Positions 24,868-33,259 of a stretch of 64,000 nt of DNA are shown here, in pieces (position 1 is the stretch's first letter; each line of letters begins with the position of its first letter). A program made the translations under genes and the position numbers. The stretch comes from CAZJVD01 sp964549505 (lineage in GTDB: Bacteria; Bdellovibrionota; UBA1018; CAZJVD01). The stretch lies in NCBI GenBank assembly GCA_964549505.1, contig CAZJVD010000004.1, positions 62,001-126,000 on the forward strand, in the 5' to 3' direction. The notes under the pieces were generated by a model. That model searched no databases. It was not told where the DNA came from and saw only the letters and a program-made list of their open reading frames with translations.

Positions 24868-26087
24868 ATCTGGTCGAGGTTGGGCGTCGCCGACTGCAAA
24901 AGAATCAACGTTCCAACTGAAAGCGTCGGCCCAGGTGTTTGTCCCGCTGGAATGGTCGTATCGACGGATGCGAACGCAGTTCCCGTGCTGATGTAAGAGT
25001 ACGGTGGTCCGTTGGTTCCAAAGAAGAATCGAATGTCTTTGACGTGTATCGGCGCTCCGGCTGTATCAATGCGCGGAGCTACCAAGAGCCACGCTCCGGG
25101 TATGGTTGACGATGTCGTGACGGCGACACTGAAGACGGCTCCCGGAAATCCTGCGGCCGCAAGCGACCACTGAATTCTCTGCGTCGGGGGTGCCATCGGT
25201 AAGTTTGGAAGATCCATGGCGGGTTGCACGTCCACGCGAACGGCAAGTCCGGCGGCTTCGATCGCGATCCAGGCGTCGAGGGAGTTTCCAAACGGACCGA
25301 TAATAGCCATGTTTCCGCAAGCCACGCAGCCGTTGCTTCCGTGTCCGGGAAGTGCGGCGCGGTTGTAAAGTTTTGAGAGCGCCGACGTCGAAGCGATTCG
25401 GACTTTCGCTTGAAAGTAATCGACCATCGTGTCCGGTCCCGCAAAGGGTGCGAACGCGGCTGCCTGACCAGGAGCGTGGCAGTTTACGCAGTGAGTTTGC
25501 AAGAATTGTCGAACTCCGGCGGGCTTGTTGAACTCGTCGTAACCCGCTTGCAAGAAGGTTGGTTGAAACGCACCGCCTGGATTGTAGATACCAGGATCGA
25601 AACTGCCCGATTGAAGGGCAGCGTACGTCGAGCAATTGCTGAGTCCGAGTTCCGCTTCGGCCCACTCAGCCACGAGTGACTGAAAAGCCTGTCCAAAGGC
25701 AGCACCGCAGTCACTGCAGTTGCCGTTTCCGTGACTTGCATTGGAGGCTTTCTGAACAAACTTTGAGAGCGACACGTTTGAAAAATTGACCTTCGTGAGC
25801 GCGTCCGCATGCGCACCGTTGATGTCGACGGAGTTTGCAAACATCCCGTTACCTTGACCGCTACCATCATGACATTGACCGCAACTCACGATCGCCTGTG
25901 GCCAGAGCACTTGCGCGTACGCATTGATCCCGCACGATGAACCCGAGAAGGCGAGTGCCGCTTGAGCGTCCTCTTCGTTTTCGTGGGAACGAAAAAAATC
26001 ACATGCCTGTAACGTGGCACCGAGTACGAGGCAAACGCCAAGCAGACTCAGGGAGATTTGCTTATGGTTGGTGACTCGGGACCCCAT
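24840..26087 (-). CDS. Internally duplicated lipoprotein with c-type heme motifs
   Basis: 415 residues from ATG 26087, with AAGGA just upstream. The signal ends LQAC (Cys29), a lipobox. Two canonical heme sites, C69-GQ-C72-H73 and C200-VN-C203-H204, are each followed about 54 residues later by a second motif without the heme His: HGNGNC124SDC127G and HGSNGC254VAC257G. The offset between halves is 130-131 residues, so the protein is an internal duplication whose HGxxxCxxCG motif is conserved. The remaining C-terminal part is beta-rich. It is the last gene of a four-gene exported operon. It may carry electrons or act as an envelope redox protein; function is inference. Confidence 0.78.
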   Translation of the reverse strand: MGSRVTNHKQISLSLLGVCLVLGATLQACDFFRSHENEEDAQAALAFSGSSCGINAYAQVLWPQAIVSCGQCHDGSGQGNGMFANSVDINGAHADALTKVNFSNVSLSKFVQKASNASHGNGNCSDCGAAFGQAFQSLVAEWAEAELGLSNCSTYAALQSGSFDPGIYNPGGAFQPTFLQAGYDEFNKPAGVRQFLQTHCVNCHAPGQAAAFAPFAGPDTMVDYFQAKVRIASTSALSKLYNRAALPGHGSNGCVACGNMAIIGPFGNSLDAWIAIEAAGLAVRVDVQPAMDLPNLPMAPPTQRIQWSLAAAGFPGAVFSVAVTTSSTIPGAWLLVAPRIDTAGAPIHVKDIRFFFGTNGPPYSYISTGTAFASVDTTIPAGQTPGPTLSVGTLILLQSATPNLDQIYPTFDTLE

Positions 26088-26112
26088 TCTGTTTTCCTTA
26101 GCCTCTAATTTC

Positions 26113-27681
26113 CTATCCGCGAAAGTGAAGAATCTTGTCGAAGCTGGCGAGCAAGCTCGCTGCCGTTGGTGAATCGTCGAGCACGCTAGCGGCAAACGCT
26201 TGAGCTGCCGGAAGTGCAAGACCTGCTTTCAGTTTCGAAAGCACCAGATAGTTGTAAGCGACAGCAAGGGCTGCAGAAGTTGCGTTCCAACCCGGGATTA
26301 GCGAGTTCGACGCTGTCTGTGCTGACGTAAAGTACCCCATCTGATCCGCGTTTCCTGCGACGATCGTCGGAGGTGCTGAAAGCTTCGGGCGACCCGCTGG
26401 ATCGTACGCGAACACGAAGTTCATTCCGCGCGATCCGCCGTCGGACGTCCAGACAGAGTCTTGAGCCGATGAAAGCATCGATCGGCACGCTCCGTCGGTT
26501 GCGACCCATAGGTACAGCGGAATCTGCAATGCGGCGGCCGTTTGCAACAAGTGACCGACGAGCAGTCCGGCCTCAAGATCTTTTGCGTCTCCCGACGTGC
26601 GCGTACCGTTGTGATAGTCGTATCCGCCGCGCATATGCTTTACTGCACCGGCTAACTTTGTCAGTGACACGTACGCCGAAGCAGCAGCGACGGCATCTTG
26701 TGTGCTCGGCGTAGCGCCCCATATCAGTTGCATGGCTTGTGCGATCGTCTGTCCGGTTCCGCCTGCTGCCGCCGCCGTGACGGTAAAGGGATCAACCGCG
26801 GGCGGTGTAGCAGCTGCGATGGTTTGGTTAGCGGCCGTTGAGCAATCCACGAGATCAGCCACTTCTTGTCCGTTCGCAGAGGAGGCCAGGAGTCGTGACG
26901 CTTGTTCGTCGCTCAATCTTTTGATGAGACCAAAGAGTTGTCCGCGTTGCACGTTACTGTAAGTGGTTTGGAGAATCCCTCCGACGCCGACCGCAGATGT
27001 TAAGTCAGCCACGGAGTTGATGGCGACCTGCTGTGCAGCGGGATACTCCGTTGCAAGAACGGGCAGATTGCCGGGACTTGAGGGACCAGCGACCTGAGCG
27101 ATGTTGGTGCCTGTAACGCCGGCGTGTTTCGCCAGCGATGAAATATCAAAGGGGTTCATGCTGCTATCGTCTTGCGATGGGACGCAGACGCTCAAAACCG
27201 CTGTGTTCTGAAGATAGTTCGCGAGCAACGGTGGCAGACCTGTCTGTGTAGCCGCTTGCTTCAGGCCGCGCAGAAACCCACTATCCAAAGCCGCATTGGA
27301 AGTGAACCAACCGCCCACACCTTGAAAGCTGGTGCTGTTCGCGCCGGACAGGGCGTTACCGAGTCCGCATGTGTCCATGTTCGTGATGATGTTGCCGCCG
27401 ATGTCTTTAGCGAGGCGATTGGCCGCTAAGGTTCCGCCGCCCGACAGATGAACGGTCATCAGCGGCAGGAATCCGTGCATTGGACCGCCACCACCGACCG
27501 GTGGGCAGACGACCGCGTTTGCGTTCGAGCCCATCAACAGTGCCTCGAGAACCGAAAGCGGTGTGATCGAAGCAGCAAACGGAATCACCCCTGCCTTGAG
27601 GAAGTCCCGGCGTGTGACGAGCTTGTGATCGTCGTAGATCAAAGCTTTCGGGTATTTCTTTTTAAGGTCTTTGATATCCAT
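26113..27681 (-). CDS. Tat-exported DUF1501-like protein
   Basis: 522 residues. The N-terminus has a twin-arginine motif TRRDFLK (R24-R25), then a moderately hydrophobic stretch and an A-rich cleavage region, so export should be Tat-dependent. MTVHLSGGG near residue 76 and GGYDYHNGTRT near 340, followed by a helix and then LYLWVATDGACRS, match the layout of DUF1501 proteins (alkaline-phosphatase-like fold; usually GGWDTH and EFGRT). The match is divergent. Family members are commonly paired with DUF1592/DUF1588 cytochrome-like proteins, as here. The substrate is unknown. Confidence 0.65.
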   Translation of the reverse strand: MDIKDLKKKYPKALIYDDHKLVTRRDFLKAGVIPFAASITPLSVLEALLMGSNANAVVCPPVGGGGPMHGFLPLMTVHLSGGGTLAANRLAKDIGGNIITNMDTCGLGNALSGANSTSFQGVGGWFTSNAALDSGFLRGLKQAATQTGLPPLLANYLQNTAVLSVCVPSQDDSSMNPFDISSLAKHAGVTGTNIAQVAGPSSPGNLPVLATEYPAAQQVAINSVADLTSAVGVGGILQTTYSNVQRGQLFGLIKRLSDEQASRLLASSANGQEVADLVDCSTAANQTIAAATPPAVDPFTVTAAAAGGTGQTIAQAMQLIWGATPSTQDAVAAASAYVSLTKLAGAVKHMRGGYDYHNGTRTSGDAKDLEAGLLVGHLLQTAAALQIPLYLWVATDGACRSMLSSAQDSVWTSDGGSRGMNFVFAYDPAGRPKLSAPPTIVAGNADQMGYFTSAQTASNSLIPGWNATSAALAVAYNYLVLSKLKAGLALPAAQAFAASVLDDSPTAASLLASFDKILHFRG

Positions 27682-27704
27682 ACAAATCCCCGCTCAATCC
27701 TCGA

Positions 27705-28346
27705 TCACCGTTTCGTTGCATCGAGCGATGCTAAGATCGCCGTGCACGTAGCCAGTAATCCATCTCGGATCATGGCCTGACTTTGACTGGTGCTTAATGT
27801 TGGGAAACCCATCGCTGTAACCTCAGTGACGATACGGTCGAACTCTGTGGTGGTCGGATTCCGTTGCCAGAACGCCAACGCAAGACGCTTGATGACAGCA
27901 GCCTGCATCGCTGCCGAGTAGATCGTGGTCTGGTTAAGATTGATGCCCGCATAGAGCCTGGGAACCGTTTTTTCACGTTGGTAAATATCGTTACAATGCT
28001 GAGCCGTGATCTTTGCAAGCGCGATGCGCTCTTTAGCGCTGATATCAGAGCCCTTTCCATCGGCCGAGAGACTACCGCCATCTGAAGCGATAATGTTCTG
28101 TGTGGCAGCCGAGATGGGTACGTCGCTCATGGAGGTGAGCCACTTTGCGATTGCGCGCGGGTTCACCACTTTGACAACCGGTTGGATACCGGTCGGAGGT
28201 GGCGGTGCTTGTACGCCCCCGAAACCAGGTGTTGGCGCAAAGCTGTCCGCATCGACTTCTTTTTTCATACAGGCCGACAGTGCAAGAACGGCGACAAGGC
28301 CAAAGAGTTTTGTCGTCAGTCGTACGTTCGTCTCTGAGCTTCTCAT
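27705..28346 (-). CDS. Small lipoprotein of the exported heme operon
   Basis: 213 residues. The signal TTKLFGLVAVLALSAC gives a clear lipobox (LSAC). A Pro/Gly-rich linker (about residues 40-60) leads to a mostly helical domain with no Cys pair except one isolated Cys near each half. The ATG overlaps the stop of the PA14 gene (ATGA), so translation is coupled. I do not recognise a family. By position it is a partner of the heme lipoproteins and the DUF1501-like protein. Confidence 0.75.
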   Translation of the reverse strand: MRSSETNVRLTTKLFGLVAVLALSACMKKEVDADSFAPTPGFGGVQAPPPPTGIQPVVKVVNPRAIAKWLTSMSDVPISAATQNIIASDGGSLSADGKGSDISAKERIALAKITAQHCNDIYQREKTVPRLYAGINLNQTTIYSAAMQAAVIKRLALAFWQRNPTTTEFDRIVTEVTAMGFPTLSTSQSQAMIRDGLLATCTAILASLDATKR

Positions 28347-30439
28347 GGCGCCTCCATGCAGGCGACAGCGGCCGCTGCGAAAATGTCTTTCAGGCGATAC
28401 TGTTGACCAGCAAGCTCGTCACCGAGCTGCTCAACCCAGGCTTTTTCGCTCGGTGCGACGGTAGACCAATCAGCATTACAAACTTCTTCGTAGATCGTCC
28501 GTGCCGTGTGCAGAGCAAAAAGGCGTGAGTTTGCGATATTGGCACCAAACTGCGCGGGACCATTACCGGACATGTAGACGTTCGTGAACCCAATCATGCT
28601 TTGGAATGTGGAGTTGTACGGAAGCATGTTCACGTACGAATCGTCAGGCGTGTCGTACCCAATGGTCTTGTCGACCACATTGTGTGCGAGTTTGTAGTGT
28701 ACGCGTCCGCCGGAGCGTGCGGTGTAGTTATTGAGGTTGAGCAGAGCCGGATCAAACCCCACCGGATTGGGCGCGAATTTAAAATTGTCGATGTTCTCGT
28801 TGTTCGCCTGTTGCAAAGACGCTTCGTGATCCTGATCGCCAGGAATCAGCGGATCTGCCATGAAGAACGGACCGTACTTCATGATACCGTTTGAGAAGTT
28901 GAAACTCGCAAATGCCGGCTTGAAACCATCCAAGCTCGCATGACAGCCTTTACAGTCCGTCATGTACTTGAATGCGTCCGACCGCTCCACATCGCGTGCG
29001 ATGTAGTCGTCCGGAAGCTCGGTATCCTTGATGTCGGTCATATCGAGACCGAGGAACACTTTGAGCGTGTACTCAACAGCGCGACGGTTTGTTCCGGCAA
29101 TCATATGAGCAGCTGCCCACGCGCGTGACGTGAGAACACCTGCCGCCGTTCCAACCGGAAGAGCTTTTGTTCGGCTCTTGTCTTCGTCATCCGGAGTGTC
29201 GGGTTCAGGTACCGGCACCGTTTGAACCATGTACGAAGGTGGGTTGATAGCTTCCGCCTGTGACAGCGGACTCAGCATACAGCGCAAGGAAAGACCTTCG
29301 TTTCTAACAGCCTGGCTAATGGCATCATAATGGTTGTTTGTTTGTAAGAGGTTGTCTCGGCTGCTGAGCGCGGCCATCGCGTTGTTCATCTGGTAAGTGC
29401 GGTTCATGCGATAGACGAAGTTTCCAAAAAGGGCGTAACGCCAATCGATGCCGTCGCGAATGATGCCGACGATCGTCGCACTCATATCGTCGAGCGGTGC
29501 ATCCGGTGTGAGCTCCTTGGTCGTACGACGTGCCGCCCATCGCAGAGCCGTTACGTCGTAGAATTCGTGAAATCGATTGATCACGGTCGTGGCCGCCAGA
29601 CGAGCGCGAGCGTTGCTCGGTGCTCCGCCTCCGTCGTCGAGGATCGCTTTGATTTCAGCAACACGGCTGTCATGGAGATCGACGTTCACACCAGCGAGTC
29701 TTCGAATGAGAGCGAGCGCGCGTTTCGTGTTGGCTTGTGTCGGATCCGGAGCCGCAGTGTCACCGACGAAGTCGTGCGAATCAAAGCAGCTGGCTAAGAA
29801 GTCTTGATAGTCGGATGACGGTGGTGAGAAAACGCTAGGCGGTACGATCGCAACATTCGATGGAAGCGTATCGACCCCCGGCTCGCAACCATAAGTCGCT
29901 GCGTTTCCTTCTTCGAAACATTGTCCACCACCTTGGATCCAATACATCTGCAGCATCGCTTCGTTGTTGTTATCGCGATACGCGAGCGAAAACGGATAGG
30001 TTGTTCCCGCTTCGAGTGTGACCGTGGCGCCCCACCAACGTGGCGTTTGGTTGTCTTGGACATAAGAGAAAAGCTGTGTCTGACCGATCGCCATCGAAGC
30101 GCCATCGTCTGAACAAGTACAAAACGTATAATCCCCGGATGACGGAACCGTGATCCCACCGGTGACAAAGATCGAAACCAAGTCGTTGCTCGTGCCATAC
30201 AGCGGACCGGTTCCCCAGATGTCGTTCACCTGGTTCTTCGTTTGCGTACCGAGGTAACTCTCTTTCAGTCCGTTGGCGACCGTCGTGTACTTGAAGTAAT
30301 CGTACCGAAGCCCGCCGCCCGCAAAGGACGGAGTTTCGTCGAGCTCCTTCTGCGTACACGCAATCATGCTCGCGCTCACGAGGAGCAGCAGACAGCAGAG
30401 CGTAATAGTTTGCCGAGTGGCTTGTTGATGACTCCCCAA
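28343..30439 (-). CDS. PA14-domain, DUF1588/DUF1592-like c-type heme lipoprotein
   Basis: 698 residues from TTG 30439, with GAGGA seven bases upstream. The signal ends near IACTQ, a plausible lipobox. Residues about 45-190 form a PA14-like carbohydrate-binding domain (YTFCTCSDDGASM, then the aromatic YWIQGGG). The C-terminal part contains GVLTSRAWAAAHMIAGTNRRAV and DC496KGC499H500ASLDG, matching the layout of DUF1588, where a CxxCH site precedes an AF..F segment. It is probably a surface or periplasmic protein that binds glycans and carries one heme. It is the first gene of the operon ending at 24840. Domain names are by pattern and were not searched. Confidence 0.68.
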   Translation of the reverse strand: MGSHQQATRQTITLCCLLLLVSASMIACTQKELDETPSFAGGGLRYDYFKYTTVANGLKESYLGTQTKNQVNDIWGTGPLYGTSNDLVSIFVTGGITVPSSGDYTFCTCSDDGASMAIGQTQLFSYVQDNQTPRWWGATVTLEAGTTYPFSLAYRDNNNEAMLQMYWIQGGGQCFEEGNAATYGCEPGVDTLPSNVAIVPPSVFSPPSSDYQDFLASCFDSHDFVGDTAAPDPTQANTKRALALIRRLAGVNVDLHDSRVAEIKAILDDGGGAPSNARARLAATTVINRFHEFYDVTALRWAARRTTKELTPDAPLDDMSATIVGIIRDGIDWRYALFGNFVYRMNRTYQMNNAMAALSSRDNLLQTNNHYDAISQAVRNEGLSLRCMLSPLSQAEAINPPSYMVQTVPVPEPDTPDDEDKSRTKALPVGTAAGVLTSRAWAAAHMIAGTNRRAVEYTLKVFLGLDMTDIKDTELPDDYIARDVERSDAFKYMTDCKGCHASLDGFKPAFASFNFSNGIMKYGPFFMADPLIPGDQDHEASLQQANNENIDNFKFAPNPVGFDPALLNLNNYTARSGGRVHYKLAHNVVDKTIGYDTPDDSYVNMLPYNSTFQSMIGFTNVYMSGNGPAQFGANIANSRLFALHTARTIYEEVCNADWSTVAPSEKAWVEQLGDELAGQQYRLKDIFAAAAVACMEAP

Positions 30440-30530
30440 AAAATCGTCCTCGCGAGTTGAAAACCCATTAACCCTAAGCGAAATTTCCCCTACCCCATGA
30501 ATTCTACGCTTCGATAACGCTGTGCAGAAT

Positions 30531-30548
30531 GTGTCGAATAAGACACAG
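30531..30548. promoter_or_regulatory. Inverted repeat upstream of the exported heme operon
   Basis: TGTGTC at 30531-30536 and GACACA at 30543-30548 are perfect inverted repeats with a 6-base spacer, about 90 bases upstream of the TTG start of the PA14 gene. This is a reasonable operator position for the minus-strand operon. No regulator is encoded nearby. Confidence 0.35.
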
Positions 30549-30586
30549 CAAAGGAGCCGTTCTAGGTCTCAGAGTGCGTAAAGTGA

Positions 30587-30764
30587 TATACTGGATCTAT
30601 CCCTAGGCCCTACATGGGCGAGAAAGGGGGTGAGGCCATGGCTAGTTATCACCAGACCATGGCGGAGGTGAACGTCTCTTAGCCAAAAGCTAAGAGCTCA
30701 CATCTTCGCCGATAGGTGAACGAGTTTTGGGGGGGTGCGGAAATGCAAAATGCGCCCCTCCACT
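30587..30764. ncRNA. Candidate structured RNA or leader, unassigned
   Basis: Part of the 325-base gap 30440-30764. TATACT at 30587-30592 could be a plus-strand -10 box. Downstream are stacked inverted repeats: GCCC/GGGC with loop TACAT (about 30607-30619), GCCATGG/CCATGGC (about 30635-30663), and a compound stem with CTCTTAGC 30676-30683 and GCTAAGAG 30689-30696, flanked by GTGA/TCAC and GGCG/CGCC pairs. AGGTGAACG occurs at 30666 and again at 30714. A 22-residue frame from ATG 30614 (or 14 residues from 30638, after GGGGGTGAGG) overlaps it. A GGGGTGC/GCGCCCC hairpin at 30732-30758 may end the minus-strand gene. The strand and class are undetermined. Confidence 0.35.
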
Positions 30765-31319
30765 CTACATTTCTTCAGGCCTCAAATAGATTTTCATTTG
30801 AGCCTGCCACTGTTCTTCTGACAAAACCGACTTCTGCCAGAGACGAAAATTCTTCAGATCGTTTCGAAAGCCGTGATCGATCGCGCGTCGGTCGGCTTCT
30901 TTTTCAAAGTTCCTTCGAAAAAAGTCTGAAAACAGGTAGCGAAACCCGATCACGATTTTCCCGAAAAATCCGGTCTCACGGTACTGCGCAAAGTGTGCGC
31001 ACGCGTGTGCGATCGCGCCCATGAGCGCGCTCTCGGAGATCGCGAGACTTTCGAGTCTTGGATTGAAAAGCAACAGACCGCCGCCGGGGTAGGGAAAAGC
31101 CCGGAAAAACCTGTCGTCACCCAGACCGCGCCGCCAAACCGTGAACTCAGCATCGGCAAGCGCCGGAAAGGACTCGCGTGTGTTTGCGAGTGCAAACTCG
31201 ATGCGAGCGCGAAGGCGATCGAAACTCTGTTCGGAGCTCTGCTGATCAGCCGAGGCGAAGACCGGTCGTAAGACCGCCATCGATATGTATGCACTGACCA
31301 GTAACGTACGCAGCATCAT
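30765..31319 (-). CDS. Exported M48-like protein with a broken zinc-protease motif
   Basis: 184 residues from ATG 31319, giving a good signal peptide (MMLRTLLVSA to VFASA). Where M48-type minigluzincins have HExxH, this has H105-A-C-A-H109: both histidines are kept but the catalytic glutamate is alanine. The downstream third-ligand motif is intact as E139-K-E-A-D143. It is therefore probably an inactive pseudo-protease that may still bind metal. The gene begins 74 bases inside the 3' end of the reductase gene (31246-31989), so it is coupled to it. An internal Met at 31280 would remove most of the signal and is not favoured. Confidence 0.65.
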   Translation of the reverse strand: MMLRTLLVSAYISMAVLRPVFASADQQSSEQSFDRLRARIEFALANTRESFPALADAEFTVWRRGLGDDRFFRAFPYPGGGLLLFNPRLESLAISESALMGAIAHACAHFAQYRETGFFGKIVIGFRYLFSDFFRRNFEKEADRRAIDHGFRNDLKNFRLWQKSVLSEEQWQAQMKIYLRPEEM

Positions 31320-31989
31320 CACTTGTGAGAAAACCAATCAGCGCCGCGACTTCGCCGGGCGCTCCCATGCGGCCTGCAGGGATATTCTTGATCATACGCT
31401 CTTTCACTTCAGCCGGAATTTTCTGAGTCATGTCGCTGTCGATGAGTCCGGGTGCGATAGCGTTCACGGTTACACCGTAACGCGAAAGTTCGAGCGCCAT
31501 CGTTCGCGTCATCCCGACCACCCCGGCTTTTGATGCCGAATAGTTTACCTGTCCGACATTGCCCTGCCATGCGACCGAGGCGAGATTGACGATTCGGCCC
31601 CACTTTGTCTCTTTCATGGCTTCGGCTGCTGCCTGGCTCATGTTGAAAACACCCTTGAGATTGATGCGGATCACATCGTCCCAATCTTTTTCAGTCATCT
31701 TCAGCAACAGAGAATCACGGATAATCCCGGCATTGTTGATGAGAATATCCACGCTACCGAAAGTCTTCTTCGTTTCGGCGACGAGTGCGCGCGCCTGCTC
31801 AAACACCGAGATGTCGTGTTTGCTGGCGAGTGTTTTAACCTGGGTTGCGGCACCAATAGTCTTGGCGGTTTCCTGTGCGGCCTTTTCGTCGACATCGTTG
31901 ATGACGACGTTCGTGCCTCGTTCGGCTAAGAGCTTGGCTGTCGCGGCGCCAAGGCCTCGACCCGAACCCGTTACGATTGCTGTTTTCAT
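31246..31989 (-). CDS. fabG: Short-chain dehydrogenase, FabG-like 3-oxoacyl-ACP reductase
   Basis: 247 residues, classical SDR. The NADP(H) site is TGSGRGLG at 7-14, NNAG at 85-88, and the catalytic tetrad is N110, S138, Y150, K154 (YSASK). PGLIDSDMT and the C-terminal GQCIHIDGG are typical of FabG/PhaB-type enzymes. It likely reduces 3-oxoacyl thioesters in fatty-acid or related metabolism in the cytoplasm. It is not in a fab cluster here, so a more specialised acyl substrate is possible. It follows the secreted protein gene by 18 bases. Confidence 0.85.
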   Translation of the reverse strand: MKTAIVTGSGRGLGAATAKLLAERGTNVVINDVDEKAAQETAKTIGAATQVKTLASKHDISVFEQARALVAETKKTFGSVDILINNAGIIRDSLLLKMTEKDWDDVIRINLKGVFNMSQAAAEAMKETKWGRIVNLASVAWQGNVGQVNYSASKAGVVGMTRTMALELSRYGVTVNAIAPGLIDSDMTQKIPAEVKERMIKNIPAGRMGAPGEVAALIGFLTSDDAAYVTGQCIHIDGGLTTGLRLG

Positions 31990-32007
31990 GAAGGGATTAT
32001 ACAGCGT

Positions 32008-32508
32008 CTACTTAATATAAACGAACTTTCCGATACAGGTCAGAGAAGAGAACACTTGATTGTAGCGGTTAGCTTTACCGTATGAGTATGCGACTAGGCT
32101 AACCGTGCCTGTATCCGTCAATTGCGCCATAGCGCTGTCGTCAGCGGCATGCTTCGTTTCGCCATTGATTGCTTCCATAAACCCAAAGGACCGACAGGCC
32201 CGGTTGTTCTCTATGCGCTCGTTCCCATACTCTCGGTTACCATGAATTGCTATCCTCTCCCCACCTTGGAGTACGAAAGGAGTTTTGATCGTCACGGAGC
32301 CATCCGGATTGACGATGGCGTTCAAGTCTTTATCAAGCTCTTGGCTACGCATTAGCTTCTGAAAAGCGTCTTTTATTTCTTCGGGAGCAACCGAGACTAT
32401 AGTTTTGTCGGCAGTTCGCACTTCGATAGGGTCGGTGGTCGCCTGTGCGGTGGAAACAAAGCCGACAAGGGTCGCTATAAAAAAAATCTTGGTGTTCACA
32501 GTATTCAT
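32008..32508 (-). CDS. Secreted protein of unknown function
   Basis: 166 residues from ATG 32508, chosen for GGAGAGA just upstream; an in-frame ATG lies 12 bases earlier. Signal peptide NTKIFFIATLVGFVSTAQAT with A-x-A cleavage. The mature part is small and polar with two cysteines, one in NNRACRSFGF and one in LTCIGK near the end, which may form a disulfide. This gene begins the apparent operon with the SDR and the M48-like protein. I recognise no domain; a periplasmic role is inferred from the signal. Confidence 0.72.
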   Translation of the reverse strand: MNTVNTKIFFIATLVGFVSTAQATTDPIEVRTADKTIVSVAPEEIKDAFQKLMRSQELDKDLNAIVNPDGSVTIKTPFVLQGGERIAIHGNREYGNERIENNRACRSFGFMEAINGETKHAADDSAMAQLTDTGTVSLVAYSYGKANRYNQVFSSLTCIGKFVYIK

Positions 32509-32592
32509 ACTTCTCTCCATAATATCTGCGTTTTTTGTGGCAGCTGCCTACGCAGCGCTTATCAGATGCTACAGAGAGCCGTCAAGAAAGCG

Positions 32593-32623
32593 AAAAAAAG
32601 AGGCGGGCTAAAAACCCGCCTCT
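32593..32623 (-). terminator. Intrinsic terminator of the dksA-like gene
   Basis: AGAGGCGGG at 32599-32607 pairs perfectly with CCCGCCTCT at 32615-32623 over a 7-base loop. Read on the minus strand the stem is followed by a run of seven T (A-run at 32593-32599). It lies about 180 bases beyond the DksA-like stop at 32805, so that transcript has a long 3' untranslated part. On the plus strand the T-run is weak. Confidence 0.8.
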
Positions 32624-32804
32624 TCCTGCGATCCCCCCGATCAAAGGTGCAATGCTAAATTCAGCCCCCCAATAGGTACAGCTATTCGCCGATCCGTGGC
32701 GTGGTAGGCTGTGTTTGAAGCAAGGGTTCGTCTCGTCCTTGAGCGCTTCCACTTCCTGTGTCTCAAGCTCCCATCCATGCGAGCCGAGCTTTACTAAAAA
32801 CTAG

Positions 32805-33179
32805 TTATCCCCAAACAGCGACCGCCATCAGGCCACTTTGTTCCCTGCGCTCGCTCAGCTCCTTGCACGCGAGGCAAAATGTGGTTGTGGGTCTGGCCTT
32901 GAGCCGTCGTTCTTCGATCGGCTCTTCGCAGTTTTCGCAAACTCCAAAAGTTCCAGATCGGATCCGCGATAGAGCCGCTTCGATCTTCTTCAGATACTTG
33001 GCTTCGCGATGCTTGAGCTGAACATGCATCGACTGCGAGAGTGTCGAGGCCGCCAGGTCATCCTCGTCCTTGAAGTCTTCGCTCCGGTCCTCGGTCGCCA
33101 TCGAAGCCCGAGCGACCGCGTGATCGCCGAGGATCTTGTTTCGTTCCATTTCAAACAGTGCTTCGTATGGGTTTTTCAT
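32805..33179 (-). CDS. DksA/TraR-type zinc-finger protein
   Basis: 124 residues: an N-terminal coiled-coil hairpin and a C4 zinc finger with C81, C84, C102 and C105 (CENCEEPIEERRLKARP). The layout matches DksA-family proteins, which bind the RNA polymerase secondary channel and alter promoter kinetics with ppGpp. The acidic residues at the coiled-coil tip of DksA are represented by DFKDEDD. A second family member lies at 34250-34681. It is transcribed alone and ends at the terminator at 32593-32623. Confidence 0.87.
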   Translation of the reverse strand: MKNPYEALFEMERNKILGDHAVARASMATEDRSEDFKDEDDLAASTLSQSMHVQLKHREAKYLKKIEAALSRIRSGTFGVCENCEEPIEERRLKARPTTTFCLACKELSERREQSGLMAVAVWG

Positions 33180-33259
33180 TTGCTTCGATCTCCCGTGGCT
33201 TGCTCTCTTCGTTATGAGAGCGCCAATTACTAGGACCTAATTGCGACTCGTGTGCCGAA

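Noticed and set aside
30587..30723. c-di-GMP (GEMM) riboswitch like the abundant merRNA of Bdellovibrio
   Set aside because: The conserved GEMM bases and paired stems with the GAAA-type receptor were not found.
30587..30764. Retron or group II intron RNA
   Set aside because: No reverse transcriptase gene is near, and the domain V motif is absent.
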